Positions 7,406 to 16,262 of a stretch of DNA of 47,769 nucleotides are shown one piece after another. The notes below the pieces were generated by a model, which saw only the letters and a list, made by a program, of their open reading frames with translations, was not told the DNA's origin and did not search any database. The translations under genes were made by a program, and so were the position numbers. The stretch comes from Flavonifractor sp. An100 (lineage in GTDB: Bacteria > Bacillota > Clostridia > Oscillospirales > Oscillospiraceae): assembly GCF_002161175.1 (NCBI RefSeq), contig NZ_NFMA01000003.1:1-47769 (forward strand), read 5' to 3'. The number at the start of each line of letters is the position of its first letter. Position 1 is the stretch's first letter.

Positions 7406-7434
7406 TTGACAAGGGAGAAAAAAAGCGCTATGGT
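7406..7434 (+). promoter_or_regulatory. Sigma-A promoter of the ABC-class ATPase gene
   Basis: -35 TTGACA (7406-7411), 17-nt spacer, -10 TATGGT (7429-7434). The transcript would carry a short GGGCC/GGCCC hairpin (7445-7458) followed by a T-rich stretch, possibly affecting readthrough, before the gene at 7514. Confidence 0.7.
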
Positions 7435-7513
7435 CAAAGGGATCGGGCCTTTCGGCCCATCCACATTTTTTCTTTGTCTCCGCGCAGACAAAACCCAGTT
7501 GGAGGACGCCAGA

Positions 7514-9244
7514 ATGCAAACATCAGCCGATTTAAAAGCCCTGCTTGACCGAATTGACCGCAGAGGATATCCCGCCTACAAGGACACCAAGGGGTGCTAC
7601 CAATTTCCCGGGTACATTTTGTCCATTGACCATGTCCAGGGGGACCCCTTTGCTGCCCCCTCTAAGGTAAGCATTCACCTCAGAGGAGCTACCGCGGCCT
7701 TTCCCTCTTCCCTATACTGTACGCCTCAGCGCCGGATTGCGCTGCAGGATGCTCTCACCCGCCAGTTCAGCCGCCAGGCCAGCCAAGTCTCCTTCCAGGC
7801 CAAGGGCTCGGGACACAGCGGCTTGATTTCCCTCAGCCGCTGCGGGCAAGAGGTGCTGGAACGGACCGCCTGTCAGTTGAATCCCACCACCGGTGACATC
7901 GTTCTGCGTTTGGAGGTGGGCTTCCCTGCCAACGGCCGGACCATCAACGCCCGGGAGCTGGAAAAAATTCTGTTTGATCTGTTGCCCCGGTGTGTACAAT
8001 CCGCCTTACTCTATCAAAATTGGGATGCAAAACGCCTTCAGGCCGTGGCTGACCTGGCGGAGGACCGGCACTACATCCGGCAAGAGCTCCCCAAGCTGGG
8101 GCTGTGCGCCTTTGTGGCAAATGGCAGCATCCTCCCCCGTGCCTCCGGTGTCTCCTCCCTGCCTATGAAGGGCGCAATTCCCTTCCAATCTCCCCCAGAG
8201 CTGGCTGTCACCCTAAATCTCCCCCACAAAGGACCCTTGACCGGCATGGGGATTCCCCAGGGAATTACCTTAATCGTGGGGGGCGGCTATCACGGCAAGT
8301 CTACCCTACTGAAGGCGCTTGAGCTGGGCGTCTACGACCACATCGACGGGGATGGCCGGGAATATGTCATCACAGACGCCTCCGCCGTGAAAATCCGGGC
8401 AGAAGATGGCCGAAGCATTCAGAATACAGATATCTCCATGTTCATTCGCGACCTTCCAAACGGCAAAGATACCACCTCCTTCTTTACTGAAGATGCCAGC
8501 GGAAGCACCTCTCAGGCGGCCAACGTGGTGGAGGGCATGGAGGCGGGCACCTCTCTGCTTTTAATGGATGAGGACACCAGCGCCACCAACTTCATGGTCC
8601 GGGATGAGCTGATGCAGCGGGTCATCCACCGGGATATGGAGCCCATCACCCCCTTCCTGGACCGCATACGGGAGCTCTATGACCACTACGGTATTTCGAC
8701 TATTTTGGTGGCCGGCAGCTCCGGCGCCTTCTTCCACTGCTCCGACCACATCATCCAGATGGACCGCTACCTTCCCAGAGATATCACCGCCCTGGCCAAG
8801 CAGGAGGCAAAGGCCTTCCCCTCCCAGATTTCCCCTCTCCCCCCAGCCGCTCCTCCCCAGTTTAACCGTCGCCCCCAAAGCTCCCCGGAATTTAGAACTG
8901 GAGAGCGGGTAAAGCTGAAAACCCTGGGCCGGGATGGAATTTCCATCAACAAAGAGACCATCGACCTGCGCTGTGTGGAACAGCTGGCGGACAGTGAACA
9001 GACGGCCGCCCTGGGCCGCTGCCTCATCTACGCCCAAACCCATTTGCTGGATGGGACCAAAGACCTGCGGCAAATCGTACAGGAATTGGACGCTTTGATG
9101 GACCGCCAGGGCTTGGATGCCCTGTGTTCCGGCCGGTCCGGAGTGGACTTTTTGGCCCGTCCCAGGACCCAGGAGATCTTCGCCTGCCTGAACCGCTACC
9201 GCGGCTTGCGGATGGCTTTCCCCCACAAGCAACACCGCTCTTGA
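7514..9244 (+). CDS. Predicted ATPase of the ABC class (COG3044 type, 576 aa)
   Basis: Soluble P-loop protein of the ABC_ATPase family (PF09818/COG3044), which has one ABC-like nucleotide-binding domain and no membrane part. Visible motifs: Walker A GGGYHGKST (about 254-262), a signature-like SGSTSQAANV (about 327-336) and Walker B LLLMDEDT (about 345-352) with the catalytic acid. The N-terminal 200 residues match the family's conserved lead-in (GYILSIDHVQGDPFA). The start at 7514 has TTGGAGGA 7 nt upstream; earlier in-frame codons belong to the leader. The role is unknown; RNA- or DNA-related functions have been proposed for the family. It is divergent from the TetR gene and may be its target. 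Confidence 0.85.
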   Translation: MQTSADLKALLDRIDRRGYPAYKDTKGCYQFPGYILSIDHVQGDPFAAPSKVSIHLRGATAAFPSSLYCTPQRRIALQDALTRQFSRQASQVSFQAKGSGHSGLISLSRCGQEVLERTACQLNPTTGDIVLRLEVGFPANGRTINARELEKILFDLLPRCVQSALLYQNWDAKRLQAVADLAEDRHYIRQELPKLGLCAFVANGSILPRASGVSSLPMKGAIPFQSPPELAVTLNLPHKGPLTGMGIPQGITLIVGGGYHGKSTLLKALELGVYDHIDGDGREYVITDASAVKIRAEDGRSIQNTDISMFIRDLPNGKDTTSFFTEDASGSTSQAANVVEGMEAGTSLLLMDEDTSATNFMVRDELMQRVIHRDMEPITPFLDRIRELYDHYGISTILVAGSSGAFFHCSDHIIQMDRYLPRDITALAKQEAKAFPSQISPLPPAAPPQFNRRPQSSPEFRTGERVKLKTLGRDGISINKETIDLRCVEQLADSEQTAALGRCLIYAQTHLLDGTKDLRQIVQELDALMDRQGLDALCSGRSGVDFLARPRTQEIFACLNRYRGLRMAFPHKQHRS

Positions 9245-9271
9245 CTGCCTTGACTCTTCCGCTTTATCCTG

Positions 9272-9322
9272 TCCCTGGCGCTTTGCCGGCTTTTATTCCG
9301 GCAGGCGCCAGGGATATTTTAT
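9272..9322 (+). terminator. Terminator of the ABC-class ATPase gene
   Basis: Outer stem TCCCTGGCGC/GCGCCAGGGA with inner GCCGG/CCGGC pairing (9272-9313), followed by TATTTTATTTT. Confidence 0.8.
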
Positions 9323-9349
9323 TTTGGCAAAAAACAGCGGCATGCCCCC

Positions 9350-9378
9350 TTGACTTTTATTTTAGACAAATGTAAAAT
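9350..9378 (+). promoter_or_regulatory. Sigma-A promoter of blaI-blaR1
   Basis: -35 TTGACT (9350-9355), 17-nt spacer, -10 TAAAAT (9373-9378). The first BlaI-like operator overlaps the spacer and -10. Confidence 0.75.
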
Positions 9379-9399
9379 AATTATATAGACAAACGTCTA
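9363..9399. promoter_or_regulatory. Pair of BlaI-type operator dyads
   Basis: Two related dyads 23 bp apart start to start: TAGACAAATGTAA (9363-9375) and the perfect TAGACAAACGTCTA (9386-9399). BlaI/MecI repressors bind ACA-n-TGT type palindromes as dimers. The first site covers the -10 region and the second lies at the expected transcription start, so binding would block the promoter: classic autoregulation. Confidence 0.7.
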
Positions 9400-9419
9400 A
9401 ATAGAAACGAGGTGTTTTT

Positions 9420-9797
9420 ATGGCCGCCACCTTTCCCAAGCTGCCTGATGCCGAGCTGGAGGTCATGCAGGCCCTGTGGGCTCTGGACCGCTACCCGGCC
9501 CACACCAGCGACCTGTCCGCCCGCCTGTCCAAGGACTGGAAAGCTCCCACCCTGCTGAAACTCCTCTCCCGGCTGGAGGAGAGGGGCTTTGTGCGGGCGG
9601 AAAAGCAGGGCCGGGCCAACCTGTACACCCCTCTGGTCCAGGAGCAGGACTATCTACAGGCCGAGAGCCGCAGCTTTCTGAGCCGGCTGCACCACGGCTC
9701 CTTGTCCAGCCTGGTGGCCTCCCTTTATCCCGACGCCAACCTCAGTCAGGAGGATATCCAGGCTCTGGAGCGGATTCTGGGAAAGGAGGTGGACTGA
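9420..9797 (+). CDS. blaI: BlaI/MecI-family repressor (125 aa)
   Basis: Winged-helix repressor of the BlaI/MecI/CopY family (PF03965): LPDAELEVMQALWAL at the N-terminus, recognition region WKAPTLLKLLSRLEERGFV (about 40-60), wing RANLYTPLV, and a C-terminal helical dimerisation region. In this family the membrane protease BlaR1 triggers cleavage of the repressor. Here the next gene (1 nt gap) is an M56/BlaR1 protein, so the pair forms a signal-responsive unit. Two matching operators overlap the promoter upstream. No beta-lactamase gene is adjacent, so the regulon and signal are unknown. Confidence 0.9.
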   Translation: MAATFPKLPDAELEVMQALWALDRYPAHTSDLSARLSKDWKAPTLLKLLSRLEERGFVRAEKQGRANLYTPLVQEQDYLQAESRSFLSRLHHGSLSSLVASLYPDANLSQEDIQALERILGKEVD

Positions 9798-9798
9798 C

Positions 9799-11898
9799 AT
9801 GGCACAGCTGCTCGCCCAACTGTTCTCCCTCAGTCTCTCCTGTGCAGCGGTCATCGCCCTGCTTCTCCTACTCACCCCCCTGCTGTCCCGGCGGTTTTCT
9901 CCCCGGTGGCGCTATTGGGCCTGGCTGTTTGTGGCGGTACGGTTGGTTCTGCCCATCCCCATAACCCTTCCACAGGCTCCCATCCAGGTCCAGGCCCCCA
10001 GCTCCCTCACCGCCCCGGTTTACGATGGGATGGCTCAGGATGAGGCGGCCGCTCTCCCCAACGGCTATCAGGCCTCCGTCTTTTCTGACACCACCTATGA
10101 GGTTTGGTACACCGACCAGCAGCAGGTGGAACACCACATTTACGACTTTGCCCTGTTCCTACTGACGGGGACTGATGGGGACTGGCACCTCTCCTTCCGG
10201 TGGGAACGGATCTGGGCTGTGGGCTTTACACTCAGTCTGCTTTGGCTGGCCATGGATTACATCCGTCTGTGCCGGTACGTCCGGCGGCTGCGCCGCCCAG
10301 TGGATGAATCTGTCCGCCGGATTTGGAGCGATCAGAGCGCCCGCCTTGGGCTCTCCCACCCCGCCGCGGTATATCAAATACCAGGCCTGTCCTCCCCCAT
10401 GCTCCTGGGCCTGTTCCGCCCCTGCATCCTCCTGCCCTGTGATCTGCCGGAACACGTCCTGGCCATCTCCATAGCCCATGAGCTTACCCACCAAAAACGC
10501 CGCGACCTGTGGTACAAGCTGCTGCTGGCCCTGGCCCGGTGTCTGCACTGGTTCAATCCCCTGGTATGGATGATGGTCCGTCAGGCCAACCGGGATGTGG
10601 AGCTGTGCTGTGACTGGGACCTGATCCACGACCAGAGTCAAGCGGAGCGCCAGAGGTACGGCCAGGCCATCCTGGACCAGATGACCCGGGGCAGCCGGCA
10701 CACCGCCCGCCTGTCTACCGGCTTTTCCGGCAGCAAAGCAGAGGTCTTTGCCCGTTTTCGCGCCATGATGGACCTGTCTCCCCGGCGTCCCGGCCGCTGG
10801 GCACTGGTTGTGGCCCTGGCGGTTATCCTAGTCTCCGGTACACTGGTCTCCTGCCAACAGGCTCAGACAGATCCCCACCAGACCGACGCCTGGATCACCT
10901 CCTTAGACCCGGAGACAGGCACCGTCTCCTACATCCCACTCACCCAGGAGCAGGCGCAGGATACCGCCAAGGTGTTTGAGCTGCTCACCCAGGGGCAACT
11001 GTGGGACCAGGAGCGCACCGTCTCCCTCTCCCCAGACGCCCAGCTGCACCACACTTGGGAAGGGAATTCCTACTCCCTCAATCCGGCCAGCATCCGCTAC
11101 ACGGTGAGTATGTCTCAACAGGGAGTGCCCGGCCAGGTGGAGCTGGACGGAGACGGCCAGGCCGCACGGGTTCAGCTCTCCGGCAGCGCCAGATTGGACT
11201 TATCCGGAAAGAACCTGGACTTTACCGGATACTGCGGAGTGGTCTATGCCGCTGGTGAGGGCGGCGTATCCCCCCTCTCCGGCGTAGCCGGGTTGGATGT
11301 GGACCCCTGCTGGTCAGATGGGCAGGACTATGACCATGCCTACTATACGCTCCCCCTGGCTCCGGCCGACGATGACGGCGATCTTCCTGCTCTGGTGGGT
11401 CAAACGCTCTCCCCCTCTCTGTGGGAACTCACGGTGGTGGACGGCGCGGTCACCGGGGCCAATGCGCTCTGGCTCCCCTCGGAATCTCCAGAGGTGACCC
11501 TCTCCGCCTTCCTGGAGGCCTTCCAGCGGGGAGACCGGGAGACCATGTCCCTGTACGCCACCGAGGACTGCATGGCCGCCTGCAGTGCGGACGGCAGCCT
11601 GCAGGTTTTGGGCTTCTCCTCCTTTGATGTGCTGGCGATCCACCTTCCCCAGGATGACACCTATTTTATTCTGGAGCACGACTCGGTCACAGACCCAATC
11701 TCGGAAGCTGTTTTCCTGCCCCTCAGTGAGCATATCCTGGAGGTCACCGTGCAGGGCATTCCCTCTCCCAACAGCGCCCTATACCTGGGCGAAGGGAAAC
11801 CGGTCACCACCACGCTGCAGGCGATTCTTGTCACTTACCAGGATGGGTGGCGAGTGGACCGCTTTGCGCCCAGACAGGCCTCTTCCCTCTCCGACTGA
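9799..11898 (+). CDS. blaR1: BlaR1-like M56 membrane metalloprotease sensor (699 aa)
   Basis: Membrane zinc protease of family M56. N-terminal membrane spans (about residues 5-30, 35-55 and near 135-155), a cytosolic zinc-binding motif HELTH (227-231) with the third ligand region ELCCDWDL downstream, and a last span at about 334-352. The remaining 347 residues should be extracellular. That part is not a penicillin-binding domain: no SxxK/SxN/KTG set is apparent, and it ends in a region resembling small beta/alpha repeats (SESPEVTLSAFLEAF onward). The sensed ligand is therefore probably not a beta-lactam. It lies 1 nt after blaI in one operon. Confidence 0.85.
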   Translation: MAQLLAQLFSLSLSCAAVIALLLLLTPLLSRRFSPRWRYWAWLFVAVRLVLPIPITLPQAPIQVQAPSSLTAPVYDGMAQDEAAALPNGYQASVFSDTTYEVWYTDQQQVEHHIYDFALFLLTGTDGDWHLSFRWERIWAVGFTLSLLWLAMDYIRLCRYVRRLRRPVDESVRRIWSDQSARLGLSHPAAVYQIPGLSSPMLLGLFRPCILLPCDLPEHVLAISIAHELTHQKRRDLWYKLLLALARCLHWFNPLVWMMVRQANRDVELCCDWDLIHDQSQAERQRYGQAILDQMTRGSRHTARLSTGFSGSKAEVFARFRAMMDLSPRRPGRWALVVALAVILVSGTLVSCQQAQTDPHQTDAWITSLDPETGTVSYIPLTQEQAQDTAKVFELLTQGQLWDQERTVSLSPDAQLHHTWEGNSYSLNPASIRYTVSMSQQGVPGQVELDGDGQAARVQLSGSARLDLSGKNLDFTGYCGVVYAAGEGGVSPLSGVAGLDVDPCWSDGQDYDHAYYTLPLAPADDDGDLPALVGQTLSPSLWELTVVDGAVTGANALWLPSESPEVTLSAFLEAFQRGDRETMSLYATEDCMAACSADGSLQVLGFSSFDVLAIHLPQDDTYFILEHDSVTDPISEAVFLPLSEHILEVTVQGIPSPNSALYLGEGKPVTTTLQAILVTYQDGWRVDRFAPRQASSLSD

Positions 11899-11968
11899 CC
11901 CGCCCACCGCTCCCTATTTGTCCTTCCATTTTCTGTATCGTCAAAGCCCACAAAAAGCCAAAATCCTA

Positions 11969-11997
11969 TTGACAGCAAAGGGGTTTCTGCATATAGT
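11969..11997 (+). promoter_or_regulatory. Sigma-A promoter of acpP
   Basis: -35 TTGACA (11969-11974), 17-nt spacer, -10 TATAGT (11992-11997), about 45 nt before the acpP start. Confidence 0.85.
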
Positions 11998-12042
11998 AAG
12001 GAAAGAAACTGTGCCTGGGGCACAAACGAAGGAGCAGCGAGT

Positions 12043-12276
12043 ATGATCTTTGAGAAACTGAGAGCTCTCATCGCCGAGCAATTCAACGTGGATGAGGACA
12101 CCATCACCCTGGACACCTCTTTTTCCGATGACCTGAATGCCGATTCGGTAGACATTGTAGACCTGTCTATGGCCCTGGAGGAGGAGTTCGGCATCGACGA
12201 GCTGGGGGAGGACGAGGCTGCCTCCATCTCCACCGTTGGCGATCTGGTTCGATTTTTGCAGAACAAGATCGATTGA
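12043..12276 (+). CDS. acpP: Acyl carrier protein (77 aa)
   Basis: Type II fatty acid synthesis carrier. Acidic four-helix protein with the phosphopantetheine attachment motif ADSVDIVDL; Ser35 is the modified residue (DSV replaces the common DSL). Length is normal. It carries the growing acyl chain for the Fab enzymes and feeds acyl-ACP to PlsX. AAGGAGCA precedes the ATG. It sits upstream of rnc, a common Firmicute order, separated by a hairpin (12289-12315). Confidence 0.95.
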   Translation: MIFEKLRALIAEQFNVDEDTITLDTSFSDDLNADSVDIVDLSMALEEEFGIDELGEDEAASISTVGDLVRFLQNKID

Positions 12277-12288
12277 TAACACAACACG

Positions 12289-12315
12289 CAAAGCTCCGCC
12301 TCAGGCGGAGCTTTG
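12289..12315 (+). terminator. Hairpin between acpP and rnc (weak terminator)
   Basis: Perfect 12-bp stem CAAAGCTCCGCC/GGCGGAGCTTTG, loop TCA. Only a short T-poor tail (CCTTGTCTT) follows, so it may attenuate rather than fully stop transcription into rnc and may stabilise the abundant acpP mRNA. Confidence 0.6.
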
Positions 12316-12338
12316 CCTTGTCTTAAGGAGTATTTAAC

Positions 12339-13010
12339 ATGAAGAGTTTGGAGGAAAAGCTGGACTACACCTTTCACAACCGGGAGCTGCTGGAAAATGC
12401 CCTGACTCATAGTTCCTGTGCCAACGAGAGCAGAGGCAAACTGCAGAGCAACGAACGGCTGGAGTTTTTAGGCGACTCCATTCTGGGTATGATCGTCGCC
12501 GACCACCTCTACCGCAACCACCCCGACCTGCCGGAGGGAGAGCTGACCCGCACTCGGGCCGCTCTGGTGTGCGAAGAGAGTTTGGTGGAGGTAGCTCAGG
12601 AGCTGGGACTTGGAGAGTATCTCCGCCTGGGCAAGGGAGAAGAGGCCGGTGGAGGCCGGCAGCGCCCCTCCATCCGGGCTGACGCAGTGGAGGCGGTACT
12701 GGCAGCGGTCTATTTAGACGGCGGCATCGGCTCGGCCCGAAAAATCATCCAGCGGTATATCCTCAGCCGGGAAGTGGCGGGACTGACCAAGCCCCGGGAC
12801 TACAAGACTGCCCTGCAGGAGCTGGTACAGCGGGAGAGCGGACAAGTCCTGCAGTACCGCCTCACCGGGGAGGAGGGCCCCGACCATGACAAACGCTTTT
12901 TTGTAGAGGTGGAGCTCAACGGCTCCGCTGTGGGCTCCGGTACCGGCCGAAGCAAAAAGGAAGCGGAGCAGATGGCAGCCAAGGCGGCCATTGAAGCTCT
13001 GGGGAAATAA
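12339..13010 (+). CDS. rnc: Ribonuclease III (223 aa)
   Basis: Double-strand-specific endoribonuclease for rRNA precursor and mRNA processing. N-terminal RNase III domain with signature NERLEFLGDSIL (residues 38-49; Glu42 and Asp46 of the Mg2+ site) and downstream DAVEAVLAAVYLDGG; C-terminal dsRNA-binding domain (about 155-222) ending KKEAEQMAAKAAIEAL. Full length. TTAAGGAG precedes the ATG. It follows acpP and ends at a bidirectional terminator facing sigA. Confidence 0.95.
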   Translation: MKSLEEKLDYTFHNRELLENALTHSSCANESRGKLQSNERLEFLGDSILGMIVADHLYRNHPDLPEGELTRTRAALVCEESLVEVAQELGLGEYLRLGKGEEAGGGRQRPSIRADAVEAVLAAVYLDGGIGSARKIIQRYILSREVAGLTKPRDYKTALQELVQRESGQVLQYRLTGEEGPDHDKRFFVEVELNGSAVGSGTGRSKKEAEQMAAKAAIEALGK

Positions 13011-13023
13011 GCGCCGCAAAAAG

Positions 13024-13063
13024 CAGGCCCCGCACTCGTTTTGAGTGCGGGGCCTGTTCACTT
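13024..13063. terminator. Bidirectional terminator between rnc and sigA
   Basis: Perfect 14-bp stem (13024-13037 with 13043-13056), loop GTTTT, with T7 downstream on plus. It separates the convergent rnc and sigA genes. Confidence 0.85.
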
Positions 13064-13066
13064 TTT

Positions 13067-14389
13067 TTAATTCAAGAAGTCCTTCAGCTTCTTGCTCCGG
13101 CTGGGGTGGCGCAGCTTCCGCAAGGCCTTGGCCTCGATCTGGCGGATGCGCTCCCGGGTGACATTAAATTCCTTGCCGACCTCCTCCAGAGTGCGGGTCC
13201 GGCCGTCCTCAATGCCAAAGCGCAGCTTGAGCACCTTCTCCTCCCGGGGAGTCAGGGTGGACAGCACCTCCACCAGCTGCTCCTTCAACAGGGTGAAGGA
13301 AGCGGCCTCCGCGGGCTCGGAGGCATCCTCGTCGGGGATAAAGTCGCCCAGATGGCTGTCCTCCTCCTCGCCGATGGGGGTCTCCAGAGAGACAGGCTCC
13401 TGGGCGATTTTCAAGATCTCCCGCACCCGCTCCACCGGCATATTCATCTCATCGGCAATCTCCTCCGGGGTGGGATCGTGCCCCAGCTCCTGGAGCAGCT
13501 GGCGGGAGACCCGGATCACCTTATTAATGGTCTCCACCATGTGCACGGGGATCCGGATGGTACGGGCCTGGTCGGCAATAGCACGGGTAATGGCCTGACG
13601 AATCCACCAGGTGGCATAGGTGGAGAACTTATAGCCCTTGGTGTAGTCAAACTTCTCCACCGCCTTGATCAGACCCAGGTTGCCCTCCTGGATCAGATCC
13701 AGAAACTGCATGCCCCGGCCCACATACCGCTTGGCAATGGACACCACCAGTCGCAGGTTGGCCTCAGCCAGGCGCTTTTTCGCCCGCTCCCCCGCCTTGA
13801 TCGCCTTATTCAGCTCGGTCTGAAGCTCAGCGGGAATCTCCTCTCCCGCCGCTTGCAGCTCCTCAATCTGCTCCTTGGCTGCGTTTCCCGCCGCCATATC
13901 CTGGGCCAGCTGGATCTCCTCATCGGAGGAGAGCAGATTCACCTTGCCGATCTCCTTCAGATACATACGCACCGGGTCATCGGTGCCGAAGGAATCCACC
14001 ATGGAGTTGGGGTCTACGATCTCCTCTTCGCTGATCTCCTCCATGGCCTCCAGGGGAGGCTCCACATCGTCGGGCAGCTCGGGGATGTAGTCCTCGCCAA
14101 CCGTATCAATGCCTAAATTTTCCAGAGTATCATAGATCTTGTCCATCTGCTCGGCACCCAGATCCAAGTCCTCCAACACATCCAATAGCTCAGTAGAGGA
14201 GAGATTCCCCTTCTTTTTGCCCCGTTCAATCAGCTCCGCCAGCTTTTCAGCCCCCTGGACGCCCTCAACCACCTTCATAATTTCGACCTTGCCTGCCTCC
14301 ATCCGGCTTCTGATATCGGCCTGCTTGTCAATCTTATCCTTCTGTTCCTCGGTAATGGTGTGAACCGTCCCTGTCTTCTTCGTGCTCAT
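13067..14389 (-). CDS. sigA: Primary RNA polymerase sigma factor SigA/RpoD (440 aa)
   Basis: Housekeeping sigma-70. Region 1.1 at the N-terminus, region 1.2 with [11 protein letters not shown], region 2 with [20 protein letters not shown] and [14 protein letters not shown] (promoter -10 recognition and melting), region 3, and region 4 with [20 protein letters not shown] (-35 recognition). Full length. It is the last gene of dgt-dnaG-sigA on the minus strand; its ATG overlaps the dnaG stop (ATGA), a coupling seen in many Firmicutes. Confidence 0.97.
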   Translation of the reverse strand: MSTKKTGTVHTITEEQKDKIDKQADIRSRMEAGKVEIMKVVEGVQGAEKLAELIERGKKKGNLSSTELLDVLEDLDLGAEQMDKIYDTLENLGIDTVGEDYIPELPDDVEPPLEAMEEISEEEIVDPNSMVDSFGTDDPVRMYLKEIGKVNLLSSDEEIQLAQDMAAGNAAKEQIEELQAAGEEIPAELQTELNKAIKAGERAKKRLAEANLRLVVSIAKRYVGRGMQFLDLIQEGNLGLIKAVEKFDYTKGYKFSTYATWWIRQAITRAIADQARTIRIPVHMVETINKVIRVSRQLLQELGHDPTPEEIADEMNMPVERVREILKIAQEPVSLETPIGEEEDSHLGDFIPDEDASEPAEAASFTLLKEQLVEVLSTLTPREEKVLKLRFGIEDGRTRTLEEVGKEFNVTRERIRQIEAKALRKLRHPSRSKKLKDFLN

Positions 14390-16149
14390 GGTTTTTCCTC
14401 CATATATGCTTTTTTCTCTTGTAATCTCTTTTGCACCGCCAGCAGCAGCGCATCTCCTTCGGGCTCCCGGCGCAGCATACCTTCCCTCCGGATCACCGAT
14501 ATGTAATCTTGAATGGATTGTTCCGCTCGAGCTGTATCCTCCGGCTTTGACACCACCTGTGCCAGATGGTTCATCTCCTCCGGGGTAAACTCCTCTGCCA
14601 ATGCGGCCAGATTGGTGGACAGCCCCTCCTCTCCCCGGCGGCAGAGGGAATCAAAGGCCCGTCCCAACAGGGGGGAGGAAAATTCCTCTCCTGTCATCCC
14701 CTCCATCCGGCCCACCAAACCAGGGTCCAGGACCAACAGGCGAAGCAGCCCCTCCTCCGCCAGGGCGGAGCGGATATTGGCATAGCGCAGCTCTCTGGTC
14801 TTGGGCTGCAGCTGGCTGGCCGGAGCCAGGTCCTTGCGCCGCTGCTGCTTTTCCGCCTTGCGCAGGCGCTGCTTTCTCGCCCGGGCCACCTCCTGGGCCA
14901 TGGCTTCCGGAGTTACTCCCGCCGCCTGGGCCGCATGGCCGCCGTATATCTCCCGCTCCACCGCACTGGATAAGCCGGCGATGAGCTGAGCAGCCTGCTG
15001 GAGAAAGCCCACCTTTTGTACATCATCGGTCAAATCGAACTGCTTTTGAATTTGAGCCAGGCGGTAGTCCACCTGGTTCTCGCTGCGGTCCAGCAGCTTG
15101 GCAAAGGCATCCCGTCCGTATGCCTTGATAAACTCATCCGGGTCCTTGGCCCCTGTCATACGCAGCACCCGGACCTTCAGTCCCGCCTTTTCCAGCAGCG
15201 GGATTGCCCGCTGAGCCGCTGCCACTCCGGCACCGTCGCCGTCGTAGGAGATCACCGCCTCCTTAAAGTAACGGGAGAGCAACTGGGCGTGCTCCTCGGT
15301 GAGGGCGGTGCCCAGAGAAGCCACCGCGCTATCAAATCCGGCCTGATGAAGGGATATGGTATCCATATACCCCTCGGTCAAAATCACCCGGCCAGCCTTG
15401 GAACTCTTGGCCACATTTAAGGCAAAAACATTCCGGCTTTTGTTGTACACCGGAGTATCTGGGGAGTTTAGATATTTGGGGGTGGAGTCATCCATCACCC
15501 GGCCGCCAAACCCGATCACATTGCCCCGCACATCAATGATGGGAAACATGACCCGGTTGCGGAAGCGGTCATAGATTCGTCCGTCTTTATTGCTCACGGC
15601 CAAGCCGGCATCCAGCAGGTCCCGCTTGTCATAGCCCTGCTCGCCCAAGGCCTGAATCAGGCCGTCCCAGCGGTTGGGCGCAAAGCCCAGGCCAAAACGG
15701 GTCAGCGTCCCTTTGCTCAGTCCCCGCCGCTGCAGATAGGCCAGCCCCTCCGCTCCCTCAGGAGCATAGAGCCAGCGGTGAAAGGTACGGGCCGCCTGCT
15801 TGTTGATTTCCAACAGCTTTTCCCGGCGCTCCCGCCCCCCGGCTGACGGGCCACTGCCCTCCGGCATGGTCATCCCGGCCCGCTTGGCCAGCACTTCCAC
15901 CGCGTCCCGAAAGGACAGGTTTTCCAACTCCATTACGTAGTTGATGGCACCGCCGCCCTTCCCGCAGCCAAAGCACTTATAAATCTGCCGGTCGGGCACC
16001 ACATGAAAGGAGGGGGTCTTTTCGCTGTGAAAGGGGCAGCAGCCCCAGTAGCTGTTTCCCTTTTTTGTCAGGCGGACCGACTCCGACACCAGATCCACCA
16101 GGTCGGTGCGGGCCACCAGCTCGTCTAAAAATCGGTCTGGAATCGGCAA
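14386..16149 (-). CDS. dnaG: DNA primase (587 aa)
   Basis: Makes RNA primers at the replication fork with the DnaB-type helicase. N-terminal CHC2 zinc finger (Cys38, His41, Cys59, Cys62), primase core, TOPRIM domain with [10 protein letters not shown] (catalytic Glu) and SYDGDGAG (acidic pair), and a C-terminal helicase-interaction region. The start is a TTG (16149) with AAGGAGGG about 8 nt upstream; no ATG fits better. It overlaps sigA by 4 nt and follows dgt after 113 nt. Confidence 0.95.
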   Translation of the reverse strand: MPIPDRFLDELVARTDLVDLVSESVRLTKKGNSYWGCCPFHSEKTPSFHVVPDRQIYKCFGCGKGGGAINYVMELENLSFRDAVEVLAKRAGMTMPEGSGPSAGGRERREKLLEINKQAARTFHRWLYAPEGAEGLAYLQRRGLSKGTLTRFGLGFAPNRWDGLIQALGEQGYDKRDLLDAGLAVSNKDGRIYDRFRNRVMFPIIDVRGNVIGFGGRVMDDSTPKYLNSPDTPVYNKSRNVFALNVAKSSKAGRVILTEGYMDTISLHQAGFDSAVASLGTALTEEHAQLLSRYFKEAVISYDGDGAGVAAAQRAIPLLEKAGLKVRVLRMTGAKDPDEFIKAYGRDAFAKLLDRSENQVDYRLAQIQKQFDLTDDVQKVGFLQQAAQLIAGLSSAVEREIYGGHAAQAAGVTPEAMAQEVARARKQRLRKAEKQQRRKDLAPASQLQPKTRELRYANIRSALAEEGLLRLLVLDPGLVGRMEGMTGEEFSSPLLGRAFDSLCRRGEEGLSTNLAALAEEFTPEEMNHLAQVVSKPEDTARAEQSIQDYISVIRREGMLRREPEGDALLLAVQKRLQEKKAYMEEKP

Positions 16150-16262
16150 ACGGCTCCCTCCTTTCCTGGGGATGTATCACCCTATTTTTAGCCGTTTCCC
16201 CGAAAAAATATCCTTCTTTTCTCCTTCTGGAGAAGAAAACCACCTTCAAAAGGGGAAGCGGT

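Noticed and set aside
7145..7513. N-terminal extension of the ABC-class ATPase
   Set aside because: The upstream in-frame codons overlap the TetR gene and the promoter at 7406-7434; ATG 7514 has a strong ribosome binding site and the conserved family start.
13106..14116. 336-codon open frame opposite sigA
   Set aside because: Shadow of the sigA reading frame; translation is Leu/Gly/His/Gln-rich with no motif.
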